A DNA stretch of 64,000 nt from Demequina activiva (lineage in GTDB: Bacteria; Actinomycetota; Actinomycetes; Actinomycetales; Demequinaceae), in assembly GCF_016862815.1 (NCBI RefSeq), contig NZ_BONR01000001.1, positions 911,305-975,304 of the forward strand. Direction: 5' to 3'. A program made the translations under genes and the position numbers. Below, in pieces: positions 42,663 to 51,093 of this stretch (position 1 is its first letter; every line of letters begins with the position of its first letter). The notes beneath the pieces are model-generated. The model saw nothing but the letters and a program-made list of their open reading frames with translations. It searched no databases and had not been told where the DNA came from.

Positions 42663-43961
42663 CTAGGCGAGCGGCTTGCGCACCTCGGGAGCGCCTGGTG
42701 GTGCGCCAGCGGATGCAAGCGGTGGTGCGGTGGTGCGCGAACCGGGCCACGAGCTCTGGCCGCGCAGCTTGACGGGCATCGGGATGCGGTCCGCGAAGCG
42801 CATGAGCAGCGAGCCGGTGACCGCAAGGATCAGCACGTAGGCCGCCGCGAAGGGACCCAGCTGCGCCTGCGCGCCCGCTGCGACGCCCAGGCCGGCGATG
42901 ACGATCGAGAACTCGCCGCGCGGGATGAGCGACAGTCCGGTGCGCCACTGGCCCTTGGGGCCTATCCCGTTGCGGCGCGCGGCGAACACGCCAGTGAAGA
43001 TCTTGGTGAGCGCGGTCACGATCGCGAGCGCGAGCGCCGGCAGCAGCACCGGCACCAGATCGCGTGGGTCGATGGTGAGGCCGAAGAACACGAAGAACAG
43101 GCCGCCGAACACGTCGCGCAGCGGCGGCATCAGGCTCCTGACATCGTCCGCAACCTGACCGGAGAGCGTCAGTCCCAGCAGGAAGGCGCCCACCGCCGCG
43201 GAGACCTGCACCGCATCGGCCAGTCCCGCCACCAGGAAGGTGAGTCCCAGGACCGTCAGCAGCAGCAGCTCGCGCGAGTGCGAGTGCACCAGGCGCGACA
43301 CCTTCTCGGAGAACTTCATCGACACCACGAAGGCCATCACCACGAGCCCCAAGGCGATGCCCGCGGCGACGGCGCCCTGCACGAACGTCGCGCCCACGAG
43401 CAGCACCGCCATGATGGGCAGGAACACCGCCATGACGATGTCCTCCATCACGAGCAGGCTCAGCAGCACGGGAGTCTCGCGGTTGGCGACGCGATCGAAG
43501 TCGTCGAGCAGCCGCGCGATGATGCCGGAGGAGGAGATGTAGGTGACCCCGGCGAGCAGCAGCGAGGCGGTGAGCGACCAGCCCATCATCAGGCCCACCG
43601 CGAAGCCTGGCACCGCGTTGGCCAGGCCGTCCACGAGCCCCGCGACCCAGTTGGAGCGCAGCCCGTTGCGCAGGTCCTGCGGCGAGTACTCGAGCCCCAG
43701 CAGCAGCAGGAGCAGCACCACGCCAATCTCGGCGCCCACCTCGAGGAACTCCTCGCCGGCGCTCACGGGGATGAACCCGCCGTCGCCCATGAGGACGCCG
43801 GCGAGCAGGTAGAGCGGGATCGAGGGGATGCCGATGCGAGCCGCGAGGCGCCCCAGACCTGCCAGCACCAGCAGGATGATGCCCAGTTCGATGAGCACCT
43901 CTCCTGCGTGACTGGCGTCCGGTTCCGGAAGCACCTCGACGGGCAGCGCGGCGGTGAGCAT
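42663..43961 (-). CDS. KhtU-like K+(Na+)/H+ antiporter, CPA2 family
   Basis: 432 residues with ~12 helices. The CPA2 core is visible: IPSIPLYLLAGVLMGDGGF, LLLLGLEYSPQDL, and the ion-binding helix region SLLVMEDIVMAVFLPI. GLSLIPRGEFSIVIAG is also conserved. It lies two bases behind a KhtT-like regulatory gene, the order of the Bacillus khtTU pair, so it most likely exports K+ in exchange for protons under c-di-AMP control. The C-terminal ~40 residues are Pro/Ser-rich and cytoplasmic. Confidence 0.88.
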   Translation of the reverse strand: MLTAALPVEVLPEPDASHAGEVLIELGIILLVLAGLGRLAARIGIPSIPLYLLAGVLMGDGGFIPVSAGEEFLEVGAEIGVVLLLLLLGLEYSPQDLRNGLRSNWVAGLVDGLANAVPGFAVGLMMGWSLTASLLLAGVTYISSSGIIARLLDDFDRVANRETPVLLSLLVMEDIVMAVFLPIMAVLLVGATFVQGAVAAGIALGLVVMAFVVSMKFSEKVSRLVHSHSRELLLLTVLGLTFLVAGLADAVQVSAAVGAFLLGLTLSGQVADDVRSLMPPLRDVFGGLFFVFFGLTIDPRDLVPVLLPALALAIVTALTKIFTGVFAARRNGIGPKGQWRTGLSLIPRGEFSIVIAGLGVAAGAQAQLGPFAAAYVLILAVTGSLLMRFADRIPMPVKLRGQSSWPGSRTTAPPLASAGAPPGAPEVRKPLA

Positions 43962-43963
43962 GG

Positions 43964-44443
43964 CTATCCCGTCAGGATCGTGGTCGCCTGGCGCACCGCA
44001 TCGGTGCTGCCCATGACGAGGACGGTGTCGCCTCCGCGCAGGGTGAAGTCGGGGTCGGGGCCCGGGATGCCCGTGTCGCCGCGGATCACCGCCACGACGG
44101 AGGCCGATGTCTCCGTTCGGATGCGCCCGTCGCCGATGGTGCGATCCGTGAGTCCGCCGGAGGCGGGCATGGCGATCCACTCGATCGCGAGCCCCTCCAC
44201 CATGTGTCGCAGGGAGTCCAGGCGAGCGGTGATGTTGGTGCCGCCCAGCAGCTCCGCGACCTTGGACGCGTCGCCCTCGGACAGCTCGACGGTGCCCTTG
44301 CACGAGTCCGGATCCTCGCGGTCGTAGAGCGCGAAGTCGCGTTTGCCGTCGCGCCGCACCACCACGCCCACGTGGTCGCCGCTCTCCGACTGGAACTCGT
44401 ACCGGACGCCGATGCCCGGAAGCGGAGTCTCGTAGATGTCCAT
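43964..44443 (-). CDS. KhtT-like regulatory subunit with RCK_C (TrkA-C) domain
   Basis: 159 residues. The N-terminal half (DIYETPLPGIGVRYEFQSES) and C-terminal RCK_C domain (IGDGRIRTETSASVVAVIRG, LRGGDTVLVMGSTDAV) match KhtT. In Firmicutes KhtT binds c-di-AMP through its RCK_C domain and gates KhtU. It is co-transcribed with the antiporter. No c-di-AMP riboswitch is seen upstream. Confidence 0.88.
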   Translation of the reverse strand: MDIYETPLPGIGVRYEFQSESGDHVGVVVRRDGKRDFALYDREDPDSCKGTVELSEGDASKVAELLGGTNITARLDSLRHMVEGLAIEWIAMPASGGLTDRTIGDGRIRTETSASVVAVIRGDTGIPGPDPDFTLRGGDTVLVMGSTDAVRQATTILTG

Positions 44444-44494
44444 GGCGTCAGTCTGTCACGACGGGCTCGACGAGTGCCCTCCCTACCGCCTTCC

Positions 44495-44695
44495 CAGAAT
44501 TTGGCACCATTTTCATCGCCCAAGCCCCTACGCGATGAAAAAACCTCCAAGCGCGAGCGCCGATGCACGACCCACTCCCGCCTTGCCGAGCCTGTGCGCG
44601 GCTGGCGATGGGCGCATCGGCCGTCCGTCCCTCGTCTGTACGGAGGGTTCTTCCTCATGGCCAGCCTGAGACGATGAAAATGGTGCCAAATTCTG
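44495..44695. repeat. Inverted-arm repeat element, copy 2 (201 bp)
   Basis: The same 23-base end as at 7152-7174 appears at 44495-44517 and inverted at 44673-44695; here the perfect pairing extends to 27 bases including TCCC/GGGA. Inner arms again end in CCTCC / GGAGGGTTCTTC. The ~90-bp centre shares no recognisable sequence with copy 1. It lies 12 bases behind the stop of the degenerate phosphotransferase gene and upstream of khtT, mirroring the post-stop location of copy 1. Confidence 0.85.
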
Positions 44696-44706
44696 GGAGT
44701 GGGTGG

Positions 44707-45603
44707 TCAGCCGCCCTTGACCGCGCCCAACTCGATGAGGCGCTCCCACGCCATGCGTTGCAGGAAGGGGTCGTCGTAGAAGATGTATCCCAGCGCCGCG
44801 AACACCTGGAACGCACGGGCTCGCACGATGGTCTCCTCCGACGTCTCGCCGTACCCCCCGCGGTACTCGTCGAGCGCCTCCAGCGGCACCAGGTTGGCCG
44901 CGTAGCCCAGGTCCGCAGCCGGGTCTCCAGCGCCGAAGCAGTGCCAGATGAGGATGCCCGCGAACTCACCGCGATCCGACTGAACCGCGCGAGGCTCGAG
45001 ACGGCCGTGGGTCCAGTGCAGCCCCAGGTCCACCGGAGCGGCCACTCCGGCGTCGAAGATGCGCTTGACCACGGCCGGGTCGAGCTCGCGATTCTCCGGC
45101 GCACCCTTCGCGACGGCGACGTCGATGAGCTGCTCGAACGGCTCGCGGAGCACCGCGAGTCCGCGGCCCGCGCGGGGGTTCAGGGGCGCGCCCTCGGGGG
45201 CCGGCTGATGGATCTCGCGGATCGCGCGGCCCAGGTCTCCGACCGCGTGGGGATGCAACGGCACGAACCCGGCGGTCGAACTCGAGTTCCAATCCACGAG
45301 ATTCCAGTGAAAGGGGTAGCCATGGCCCGGCATGCCCGTCGCGATCGGGTGCGAGGACGGAAAGGTCCAGTGCGTGGAGGGCTCTGCGATGAGGTCCGTG
45401 ACGCGTGCGTACAGATGGTCGAGCCGCGCGACGCGGGGCATCAGGGCGCCGTAGTGGTCCCCGATCCGGATCGCCATGTGGTCCTCGAGCGTGTAGCGCC
45501 TGCCCAGCTCGACCCCAGCGAACTGGGGGAACTGCTCGTCGACGAGCGCACGGACGGTCTCATCCGTGATGTGGAGAGGCTCCCGGGCGCCATCGTCCGT
45601 CAT
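44707..45603 (-). CDS. Aminoglycoside-phosphotransferase-fold protein with degenerate active site
   Basis: 298 residues. It aligns along its length with the intact homologue at 53166-54083 (WTFPSSHPIATGMPGHGYPF against WTFPAPVPTRIGLPGRGYPW). However, the catalytic HLDLHGAN is HGRLEPRA here, and the metal-binding GIVDWGDA is GILIWHCF. Both catalytic Asp and the Asn are lost, while AGDPAADLGY remains. It is probably a pseudokinase that binds rather than phosphorylates. TACGCT lies six bases before the ATG. Confidence 0.82.
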   Translation of the reverse strand: MTDDGAREPLHITDETVRALVDEQFPQFAGVELGRRYTLEDHMAIRIGDHYGALMPRVARLDHLYARVTDLIAEPSTHWTFPSSHPIATGMPGHGYPFHWNLVDWNSSSTAGFVPLHPHAVGDLGRAIREIHQPAPEGAPLNPRAGRGLAVLREPFEQLIDVAVAKGAPENRELDPAVVKRIFDAGVAAPVDLGLHWTHGRLEPRAVQSDRGEFAGILIWHCFGAGDPAADLGYAANLVPLEALDEYRGGYGETSEETIVRARAFQVFAALGYIFYDDPFLQRMAWERLIELGAVKGG

Positions 45604-45615
45604 ATGGCCAGCGTA
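45601..45615 (-). promoter_or_regulatory. Leaderless promoter -10 box of the degenerate phosphotransferase gene
   Basis: TACGCT (complement of 45610-45615) is six bases before the ATG at 45603. Confidence 0.55.
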
Positions 45616-45657
45616 GCGGCGTGCGTCCGGTGGTGCCGATGCGCCAGGATGGTGGGC

Positions 45658-47697
45658 ATGGAGCGACCGAATCTCAAGGTGGAGACCGGCGGGCAGCCGC
45701 GGGCATGGGTGGGCGTCAACTTCTGGTCCCGCACCGGCGGGCCGCTGATGTGGCGCGAGTACGACGGCGACGTCATCGACCAGGAGCTGGATCAGATGCG
45801 CGAGCACGGCATGACCGTGACGCGCTCCTTCTTCTACTGGCCGGACTTCCACCCGGAGCCTGACGTGCTGGACGAGGAGCTCGTGGCTCGCTTCCACGAC
45901 TTCCTGGACCGCCACGAGGCCCGCGGGATGCAGACCATCCCCACCTTCATCGTGGGCCACATGTCCGGCCAGAACTGGGATCCGGCGTGGCGCGAGGGTC
46001 GGGACCTGTTCTCCGACGTGTGGTTCGTCGCACGTCAGGCCTGGTACGTCCGCGAGCTGACGGCGCGGTTCTGCGAGCACCCCGCGGTGGCGGCGTGGCT
46101 GCTGACCAACGAGGTGCCCATCTACGGCGACTGGAAGTCGCGCGGCAACGGCGCGCTGGACCCGGACGTGATCATCAGCTGGGCGCAGATCCTCATCGAC
46201 GCCGTGCGCGCTGGTGGAGGCACGCAGCCCGTGTCGATCGGCGAGGGTGCCTGGGGCGTCGAGATCACGGGCTCCGACAACGGCTTCCGGGTGCGCGACG
46301 TCGCGGAGCTGGTGGACTTTCTGGGACCCCACGTGTACCGGATGGAGACGGATCAGTCCCGGCAGTTCCTGGGGGCGGCGTATGTGTGCGAGCAGCTGCA
46401 CCGCTCGGGCCTGCCGGTGGTGATGGAGGAGTTCGGCACCACCTCCGACTACACGTCGGACGTCAACGGCGCGCACTACTACCGTCAGCTGCTGCATCAC
46501 ACGCTGCTGGCTGGCGCGACCGGCTGGCTCGCGTGGAACAACACTGACTACGACCACCTGGCACGCCAGGCGCCGTACACGCACCGGCCGTTCGAGCAGC
46601 ACTTCGGGCTCATCGACAAGGACGGCGAGCCCAAGCCGCAGGCGCTCGAGATGAAGGCCTTCGCGCAGCTGCTGGAGCGCATCGACGTCGCGCGCTGCAC
46701 GCGCCCGGATGCGGAGATCGCCATGGTGGTGACGGCGTACCTCGACAACCAGTACCCCTTCACGCATGAGCTCGACGGCCCGTCCGCGTCCCTGAACCTG
46801 CTGCAGGCGTACGTCTCGGCTCGGCATGCGGACCTTCCCGTGGGGTTCGTCCGCGAGGCCGATGGGCTGTCCTGGGAGCCGGGCACCGTCCGGGACCTGA
46901 AGGACGGCGTGCAGCACCGCTATGCGTCAGAGGTGGAGCCGATGGACGTCGGACCCGGCCTGCCGGACGACGCGTCGCTGTACCTGCTGCCCTCCATCAA
47001 GCACGTCACCTCGCCCACCTGGGAGCGCGTGGGTGAGCTGGCGCGCGCTGGCAAGACCGTGTACGCCTCCTACTTCCTGGGTGCCCACGGGAACCAGCGC
47101 GGGCCGTGGTGGCCCACGATGCACGAGCTGTTCGGAGTGAGAAAGTTGACTCGCTATGGTCTTGTGGATCCCATCGTGGACCCGGTGGTGGAGATGACCT
47201 TCCATGAGGACTTCGGCGGCATCGAGGCGGGGACCACGCTGGAGTTCGCCGCGGCGGGCAACGAGAACTCGCGCGCCTTCCTGCCCGTGGAGCCGGATGG
47301 CGCCCAGGTGATCGCGACGGATGCCCATGGCCGGCCAGCCCTGCTGCGCCACTGCATCGGCGAGGGCCAGGCGATCCTGTGCACCTACCCTCTCGAGCAC
47401 ATGGCGGCGGTCTCGCCGGCGGTGAACCCCAATGACCTCGTGCGACTGTACGCCGCGCTGGCGGAGGATGCGGGAGTCGCGCCGGAGGTCAGGGCGGACG
47501 ATGCGGACGTCATCGTGGGCGAGCTGCACCACGAGGACGGGCGGCGCTTCGTGTGGCTGATCAACATGGCGGACCGGCCCACCCAGGCGTTCCCACGCGT
47601 GCCCGACGGCGAGTCGCTGGTGCCGCTGGGCGGCGGTGACGCCGTGGCGACGCTGACGCTGCCGCCCTACGGCGTGGAGGTGCTGGAGCGCGTCTAG
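45658..47697 (+). CDS. Intracellular clan GH-A glycoside hydrolase (GH5-like)
   Basis: 679 residues with no signal peptide. The barrel begins WVGVNFWSRTGGPLMWREYD; the acid/base Glu is in AWLLTNEVPIYG (about Glu152), and the nucleophile is in VVMEEFGTTSDY (about Glu258). A C-terminal part (~430-560) resembles the GATase-like trimerisation domain of beta-galactosidases (LYLLPSIKHVTSPTWERVGE), followed by a small beta domain. It probably acts on imported oligosaccharides, perhaps mannosides or galactosides; the substrate is not assignable. I start at the ATG at 45658; the frame is open far upstream but without homology. Its stop shares CTAG with the next gene. Confidence 0.82.
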   Translation: MERPNLKVETGGQPRAWVGVNFWSRTGGPLMWREYDGDVIDQELDQMREHGMTVTRSFFYWPDFHPEPDVLDEELVARFHDFLDRHEARGMQTIPTFIVGHMSGQNWDPAWREGRDLFSDVWFVARQAWYVRELTARFCEHPAVAAWLLTNEVPIYGDWKSRGNGALDPDVIISWAQILIDAVRAGGGTQPVSIGEGAWGVEITGSDNGFRVRDVAELVDFLGPHVYRMETDQSRQFLGAAYVCEQLHRSGLPVVMEEFGTTSDYTSDVNGAHYYRQLLHHTLLAGATGWLAWNNTDYDHLARQAPYTHRPFEQHFGLIDKDGEPKPQALEMKAFAQLLERIDVARCTRPDAEIAMVVTAYLDNQYPFTHELDGPSASLNLLQAYVSARHADLPVGFVREADGLSWEPGTVRDLKDGVQHRYASEVEPMDVGPGLPDDASLYLLPSIKHVTSPTWERVGELARAGKTVYASYFLGAHGNQRGPWWPTMHELFGVRKLTRYGLVDPIVDPVVEMTFHEDFGGIEAGTTLEFAAAGNENSRAFLPVEPDGAQVIATDAHGRPALLRHCIGEGQAILCTYPLEHMAAVSPAVNPNDLVRLYAALAEDAGVAPEVRADDADVIVGELHHEDGRRFVWLINMADRPTQAFPRVPDGESLVPLGGGDAVATLTLPPYGVEVLERV

Positions 47698-49376
47698 CGC
47701 GCGCGGTCCACGCGGCCCAGGTCCCACCGGGGCTCGGTGCTCTCGGTGACCTGTCCATCGGCGCCAAAGAGCAGGAAGCGGTCGAACGATCGCGCGAACC
47801 AGCGGTCGTGCGTCACCGCGATCACCGCTCCCTCGAAGGCGAACAGCGCCGCCTCGAGGGACTCCGCGGACTCCAGGTCCAGGTTGTCCGTGGGCTCGTC
47901 CAGCAGCAGCAGCGTGGCGCCGGCGAGCTCGAGCAGCAGCACCTGGAACCGCGCCTGCTGCCCACCGGAGAGCGTGTCGAACGCCTGGTCCGCCTGTCCG
48001 CCCAGGCCGTAGCGGTCCAGCGACGCGATGGCGGCCTTGCGCACCAGACCCGCGCGATGGTCGTCCCCGCGGTGGAGGATCTCCGTCAATGCCTTGCCGT
48101 GCCACTGCGGGTGCGCGTGCGTCTGCGCGAACCAGCCGGGCCTCACCCGCGAGCCCAGCCTGACGGATCCGGTGTGAGCGACCGGCTCCGGCACCACGTC
48201 TCCCACGGGACGGTGCTCGCCGTCCGGATCGGAGCCGCCTGCGGCGAGCAGCCGCAGGAAGTGCGACTTGCCTGACCCGTTGGAGCCCAGCAGCGCCACC
48301 CGATCGCCAAACCAGATCTCGCTGTCGAACGGCTCCATGAGGCCGGTGAGCTCCAGGTGCTCGACCACCACGGCGCGCTTGGCCGTCCGGCCGCCGCCCA
48401 GTCGCATCGACACTGACTGCGCGAGCGGCACGGGCTCGGGCTTGCCGGCCTCCTCGAACTTGCGCAGCTTGGTCTGCGCCGCGGCGTAGCGCGAGGCCAT
48501 GTCCGGCGAGATCTTGGCCCGCGCCTGCATCACTCGCACCAGCTCCTTGATGCGCGCGTGCTCCTCGTCCCACCGCCGCAGGTCCTCCGCGAGCCGCTCG
48601 TTGCGAGCCTCACGCGCGTCCCGGTACGTGGACCACCGGCCGGCGTGCACCCACAGCGTGTTGCCGTTGGCGTTCGTCTCCACCGTTGCGATACGCGTGG
48701 CGGCACGGTCCAGCAGCTCGCGGTCGTGACTCACCAGCACGATCGCCTTGCGCGACGCGATGAGCTGATCCTCGAGCCAGCGCTTGCCGGGAACGTCCAG
48801 GTAGTTGTCGGGCTCGTCGAGCAGGAGCACCTCGTCGTCCCCGCGCAGCAGCGCCTCGAGGGCCAGGCGCTTCTGCTCGCCTCCGGACAGCGTGGTCACC
48901 TTGCGGTCGCGGGCGCTGTCGAAGGGCATGCCCAGCGCCGCCACGGTGCACACATCCCATAGCGTCTCCAGCTCGTAGCCGCCGGCGTCTCCCCAGGCGA
49001 TCACGGCACCGGCGTACGCCATCTGGTCCTTCTCGCTGGCCGTCTGGTGCATGCGGGCCTCGGTGGCGGTGACCCGCTGGGCGAGGTCGCGCAGCTTCGG
49101 GGACGCCAGCGACAGCAGCAGGTCCGCCACCGTCGACTCGTCTCGCACGGAGCCGATGAACTGCCGCATCGCCCCCAGCGAGCCCGTCACGGCGACGGCG
49201 CCCTCGTCCGGCTTGAGGTCGCCGGTGATGAGGCGCGTGAGCGTGGTCTTGCCCGCTCCGTTGGGACCCACGAGCGCCGCGACGTCCCCCGCTCCCACCT
49301 TCAGCGAGACGTCGCGCAGCAGCACCCGGCCGTCCGCGAGCGTGAAGCGAAGGTCGCTGATCTGGAGGTGTCCCAC
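47694..49376 (-). CDS. ABC-F family ATPase
   Basis: 560 residues with two ATPase halves: Walker A GPNGAGKTT and GSNGSGKS, signatures LSGGEQKRLALE and LSGGQQARFQ, Walker B LLLDEPDNYLD and LLLDEPTDNLD. The linker (~245-310) is charged and helical. There is no membrane domain, so it acts on ribosomes, as ABC-F proteins that ease stalling or give antibiotic resistance do. The start is the GTG at 49376. Which antibiotic, if any, cannot be told from the linker. Confidence 0.92.
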   Translation of the reverse strand: MGHLQISDLRFTLADGRVLLRDVSLKVGAGDVAALVGPNGAGKTTLTRLITGDLKPDEGAVAVTGSLGAMRQFIGSVRDESTVADLLLSLASPKLRDLAQRVTATEARMHQTASEKDQMAYAGAVIAWGDAGGYELETLWDVCTVAALGMPFDSARDRKVTTLSGGEQKRLALEALLRGDDEVLLLDEPDNYLDVPGKRWLEDQLIASRKAIVLVSHDRELLDRAATRIATVETNANGNTLWVHAGRWSTYRDAREARNERLAEDLRRWDEEHARIKELVRVMQARAKISPDMASRYAAAQTKLRKFEEAGKPEPVPLAQSVSMRLGGGRTAKRAVVVEHLELTGLMEPFDSEIWFGDRVALLGSNGSGKSHFLRLLAAGGSDPDGEHRPVGDVVPEPVAHTGSVRLGSRVRPGWFAQTHAHPQWHGKALTEILHRGDDHRAGLVRKAAIASLDRYGLGGQADQAFDTLSGGQQARFQVLLLELAGATLLLLDEPTDNLDLESAESLEAALFAFEGAVIAVTHDRWFARSFDRFLLFGADGQVTESTEPRWDLGRVDRAR

Positions 49377-49419
49377 CGGTGCAGTCTAGGCGTGGCGGGC
49401 CTGCGACCGGCTGTCGGGA

Positions 49420-49435
49420 TAGCCTGCCGGACATG
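49420..49435 (+). promoter_or_regulatory. Leaderless promoter -10 box of the HAD gene
   Basis: TAGCCT at 49420-49425 is seven bases before the ATG at 49433. Confidence 0.55.
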
Positions 49436-49858
49436 AGCACGCTTCCCTCGGCAGTGATCGTCGACCTCGACGGCACCCTGGCCCACATGGGTGACCGCCA
49501 CCCCTTCGCCACCACCGGCTACGACAAGGACACCCCCAACCGGCCCGTGGTCGAGGTGGTGCGCGCCCTGCATGCGGCGGGCCACACCATCGTGATCATC
49601 TCCGGCCGCAAGGAGGTCTCGCGCACGGAGACTGAATGGTGGCTGGGCACGCACCTGCCGGTCCCCTTCGAGGGCCTGCACCTGCGGGCGGACAGCGACG
49701 ACCGCACCGACGGCATCGTCAAGCGGGAGATCTACGACCGCGAGATCGCTCCCCGCTTCGACGTGCTGTGCGTGCTGGACGACCGCAACCATGTGGTCGA
49801 CATGTGGCGCGATGAGCTGGGGCTGACGTGCCTGCAGGTCGCGCCGGGCGACTTCTAG
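49433..49858 (+). CDS. HAD-superfamily phosphatase resembling the polynucleotide kinase 3'-phosphatase domain
   Basis: 141 residues. AVIVDLDGTLAHM is the HAD motif I with both Asp, HTIVIISGRKE gives motif II, and VLDDRNHVVDMWRDELGLTC the acidic motif IV. The spacing and the WWLGTHLP segment recall the phosphatase half of T4-type polynucleotide kinase. No kinase domain accompanies it. It may remove 3'-phosphates during RNA or DNA repair, but a nucleotidase role is equally possible. Confidence 0.8.
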   Translation: MSTLPSAVIVDLDGTLAHMGDRHPFATTGYDKDTPNRPVVEVVRALHAAGHTIVIISGRKEVSRTETEWWLGTHLPVPFEGLHLRADSDDRTDGIVKREIYDREIAPRFDVLCVLDDRNHVVDMWRDELGLTCLQVAPGDF

Positions 49859-49891
49859 CCGGCGACGTGTGAGCGGCGTCGGACCGGCCGC

Positions 49892-50458
49892 TCAGTCCTG
49901 CGCTCGACGCGCCTTCCACTCGCGGGCGAGCAGGCCGTACATGGCGTCGTCGGACACCTGGTCCTCGACCCAGTAGCGCTCGCGACGGATGCCCTCGGGG
50001 ATGAAGCCGATGCGCTCGAGCACCTTGATCGAGCTGACGTTGTGCGGGTGAGTCGAGGCCTCGACCCGGTGCACCTCGAGGTCGAACACGGCGTAGTCCA
50101 CGAGCCGCGCGGTGGCCTCCGTGGCGTAGTAGTGGCCGCGTGCCCACGGGTGGAGCGTGAAGCCCACCTCTGCGGTGCGGCCGTTCTCGGACAGCCACAG
50201 CGCCACGTCGCCCAGGACCTTGTCATCGCGCAGCCGCACCACGGCCATCTGGTACCAGTGGCCGGGCTGCGGACCAGGCCGGGAGGTGATGTCCTCGATC
50301 AGCTCGCGCGCCCGCTCGATGGGGTACGGAGCACGCCATGCCTGGTATTGCGCGGTGGTGGTGTCGGAGCGTCGCTCCGCGAGGTCCTCGGCGTCGTCCA
50401 GCGTCATGGCCCTGAGCATCAGGCGCTCGGTCACCAGCGGCTCGAACGGCGTCTCCAT
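49892..50458 (-). CDS. RimJ/RimL-type GNAT acetyltransferase
   Basis: 188 residues. FEPLVTERLMLRAMTLDDAE, LGDVALWLSENGRTAEVGFT and ARGHYYATEATARLVDYAVF are the family core with the acetyl-CoA loop. Such enzymes acetylate N-termini of ribosomal proteins or small molecules. TAGGCT lies six bases before the ATG. The gene is monocistronic. Confidence 0.9.
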   Translation of the reverse strand: METPFEPLVTERLMLRAMTLDDAEDLAERRSDTTTAQYQAWRAPYPIERARELIEDITSRPGPQPGHWYQMAVVRLRDDKVLGDVALWLSENGRTAEVGFTLHPWARGHYYATEATARLVDYAVFDLEVHRVEASTHPHNVSSIKVLERIGFIPEGIRRERYWVEDQVSDDAMYGLLAREWKARRAQD

Positions 50459-50470
50459 GACATGAGCCTA
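50456..50470 (-). promoter_or_regulatory. Leaderless promoter -10 box of the RimJ/RimL-like gene
   Basis: TAGGCT (complement of 50465-50470) is six bases before the ATG at 50458. Confidence 0.55.
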
Positions 50471-50508
50471 GTCCCGGGCCTCGCTTCGCGCTCCCGGTGC
50501 TCCCCTGC

Positions 50509-51093
50509 TCAAGAGGAGGCGAGGGTCGCGATGGCCCGGCCACGCAGCCGTGCCAGCCGCTGATCGTCCACCGCTACGCCCGCGAGCGCGCGGTTGAGCT
50601 CGCTGCCCTGAAGGGTGCCGATGAACTGGTCCGCGAGGTCACGCGCCTGGGCGGGACGTGCGCCGGTTGCCTCTGCGATGAGCGGCGTCACCAGTCCCAG
50701 CACGTACTCCACCACCGTGTCGTTGAATGCTGCGCCGAACTCCGGAGTCTCGCCTGCAGTGCCGATCACGAACCGATACATCGCCAGGCATCGCGAGGAG
50801 AACAGCACGTCCTGGTAGGCCTCGGCGAAGGCGGCCAGCCGTGCGGACGCGACGCCTGCGGCGGCAGCGGCCTCGCGCATGGGCCCCACGACGCGTTCCA
50901 GCTCGAGCTCCATCGCCGCTCGCGCCAGGCCATCGCGCCCGCCGAAGAACTTGTAGATGGTCTGCTTGGAGGCGCCCGCCTCGGCGGCGACCTCGTCGAT
51001 GGACACGCCGAAGCCGCGCTCGAGGTACAGCTCGAGCGCGACCTGGGCGATCGAGTCCTTACGAGCCATCCCGCGCGACGGCGATCCCTTCAC
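50509..51093 (-). CDS. TetR-family transcriptional regulator
   Basis: 194 residues. The N-terminal helix-turn-helix reads IAQVALELYLERGFGVSIDE then VAAEAGASKQTIYKFFGGRD, and the C-terminal ligand domain is typical of the AcrR-like TetR_C class. I prefer the GTG at 51093, since GGAGG is nine bases upstream; ATG 51069 is possible. It overlaps the end of the upstream thioredoxin-like gene, so both are one transcript, and it probably represses the palindrome at 51939-51960. Confidence 0.88.
   Translation of the reverse strand: MKGSPSRGMARKDSIAQVALELYLERGFGVSIDEVAAEAGASKQTIYKFFGGRDGLARAAMELELERVVGPMREAAAAAGVASARLAAFAEAYQDVLFSSRCLAMYRFVIGTAGETPEFGAAFNDTVVEYVLGLVTPLIAEATGARPAQARDLADQFIGTLQGSELNRALAGVAVDDQRLARLRGRAIATLASS

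Noticed and set aside
44563..45657. Upstream extension of the glycoside hydrolase frame through the repeat
   Set aside because: The extension runs through the inverted-arm repeat and antisense to another gene; homology and the -10 box support the start at 45658.
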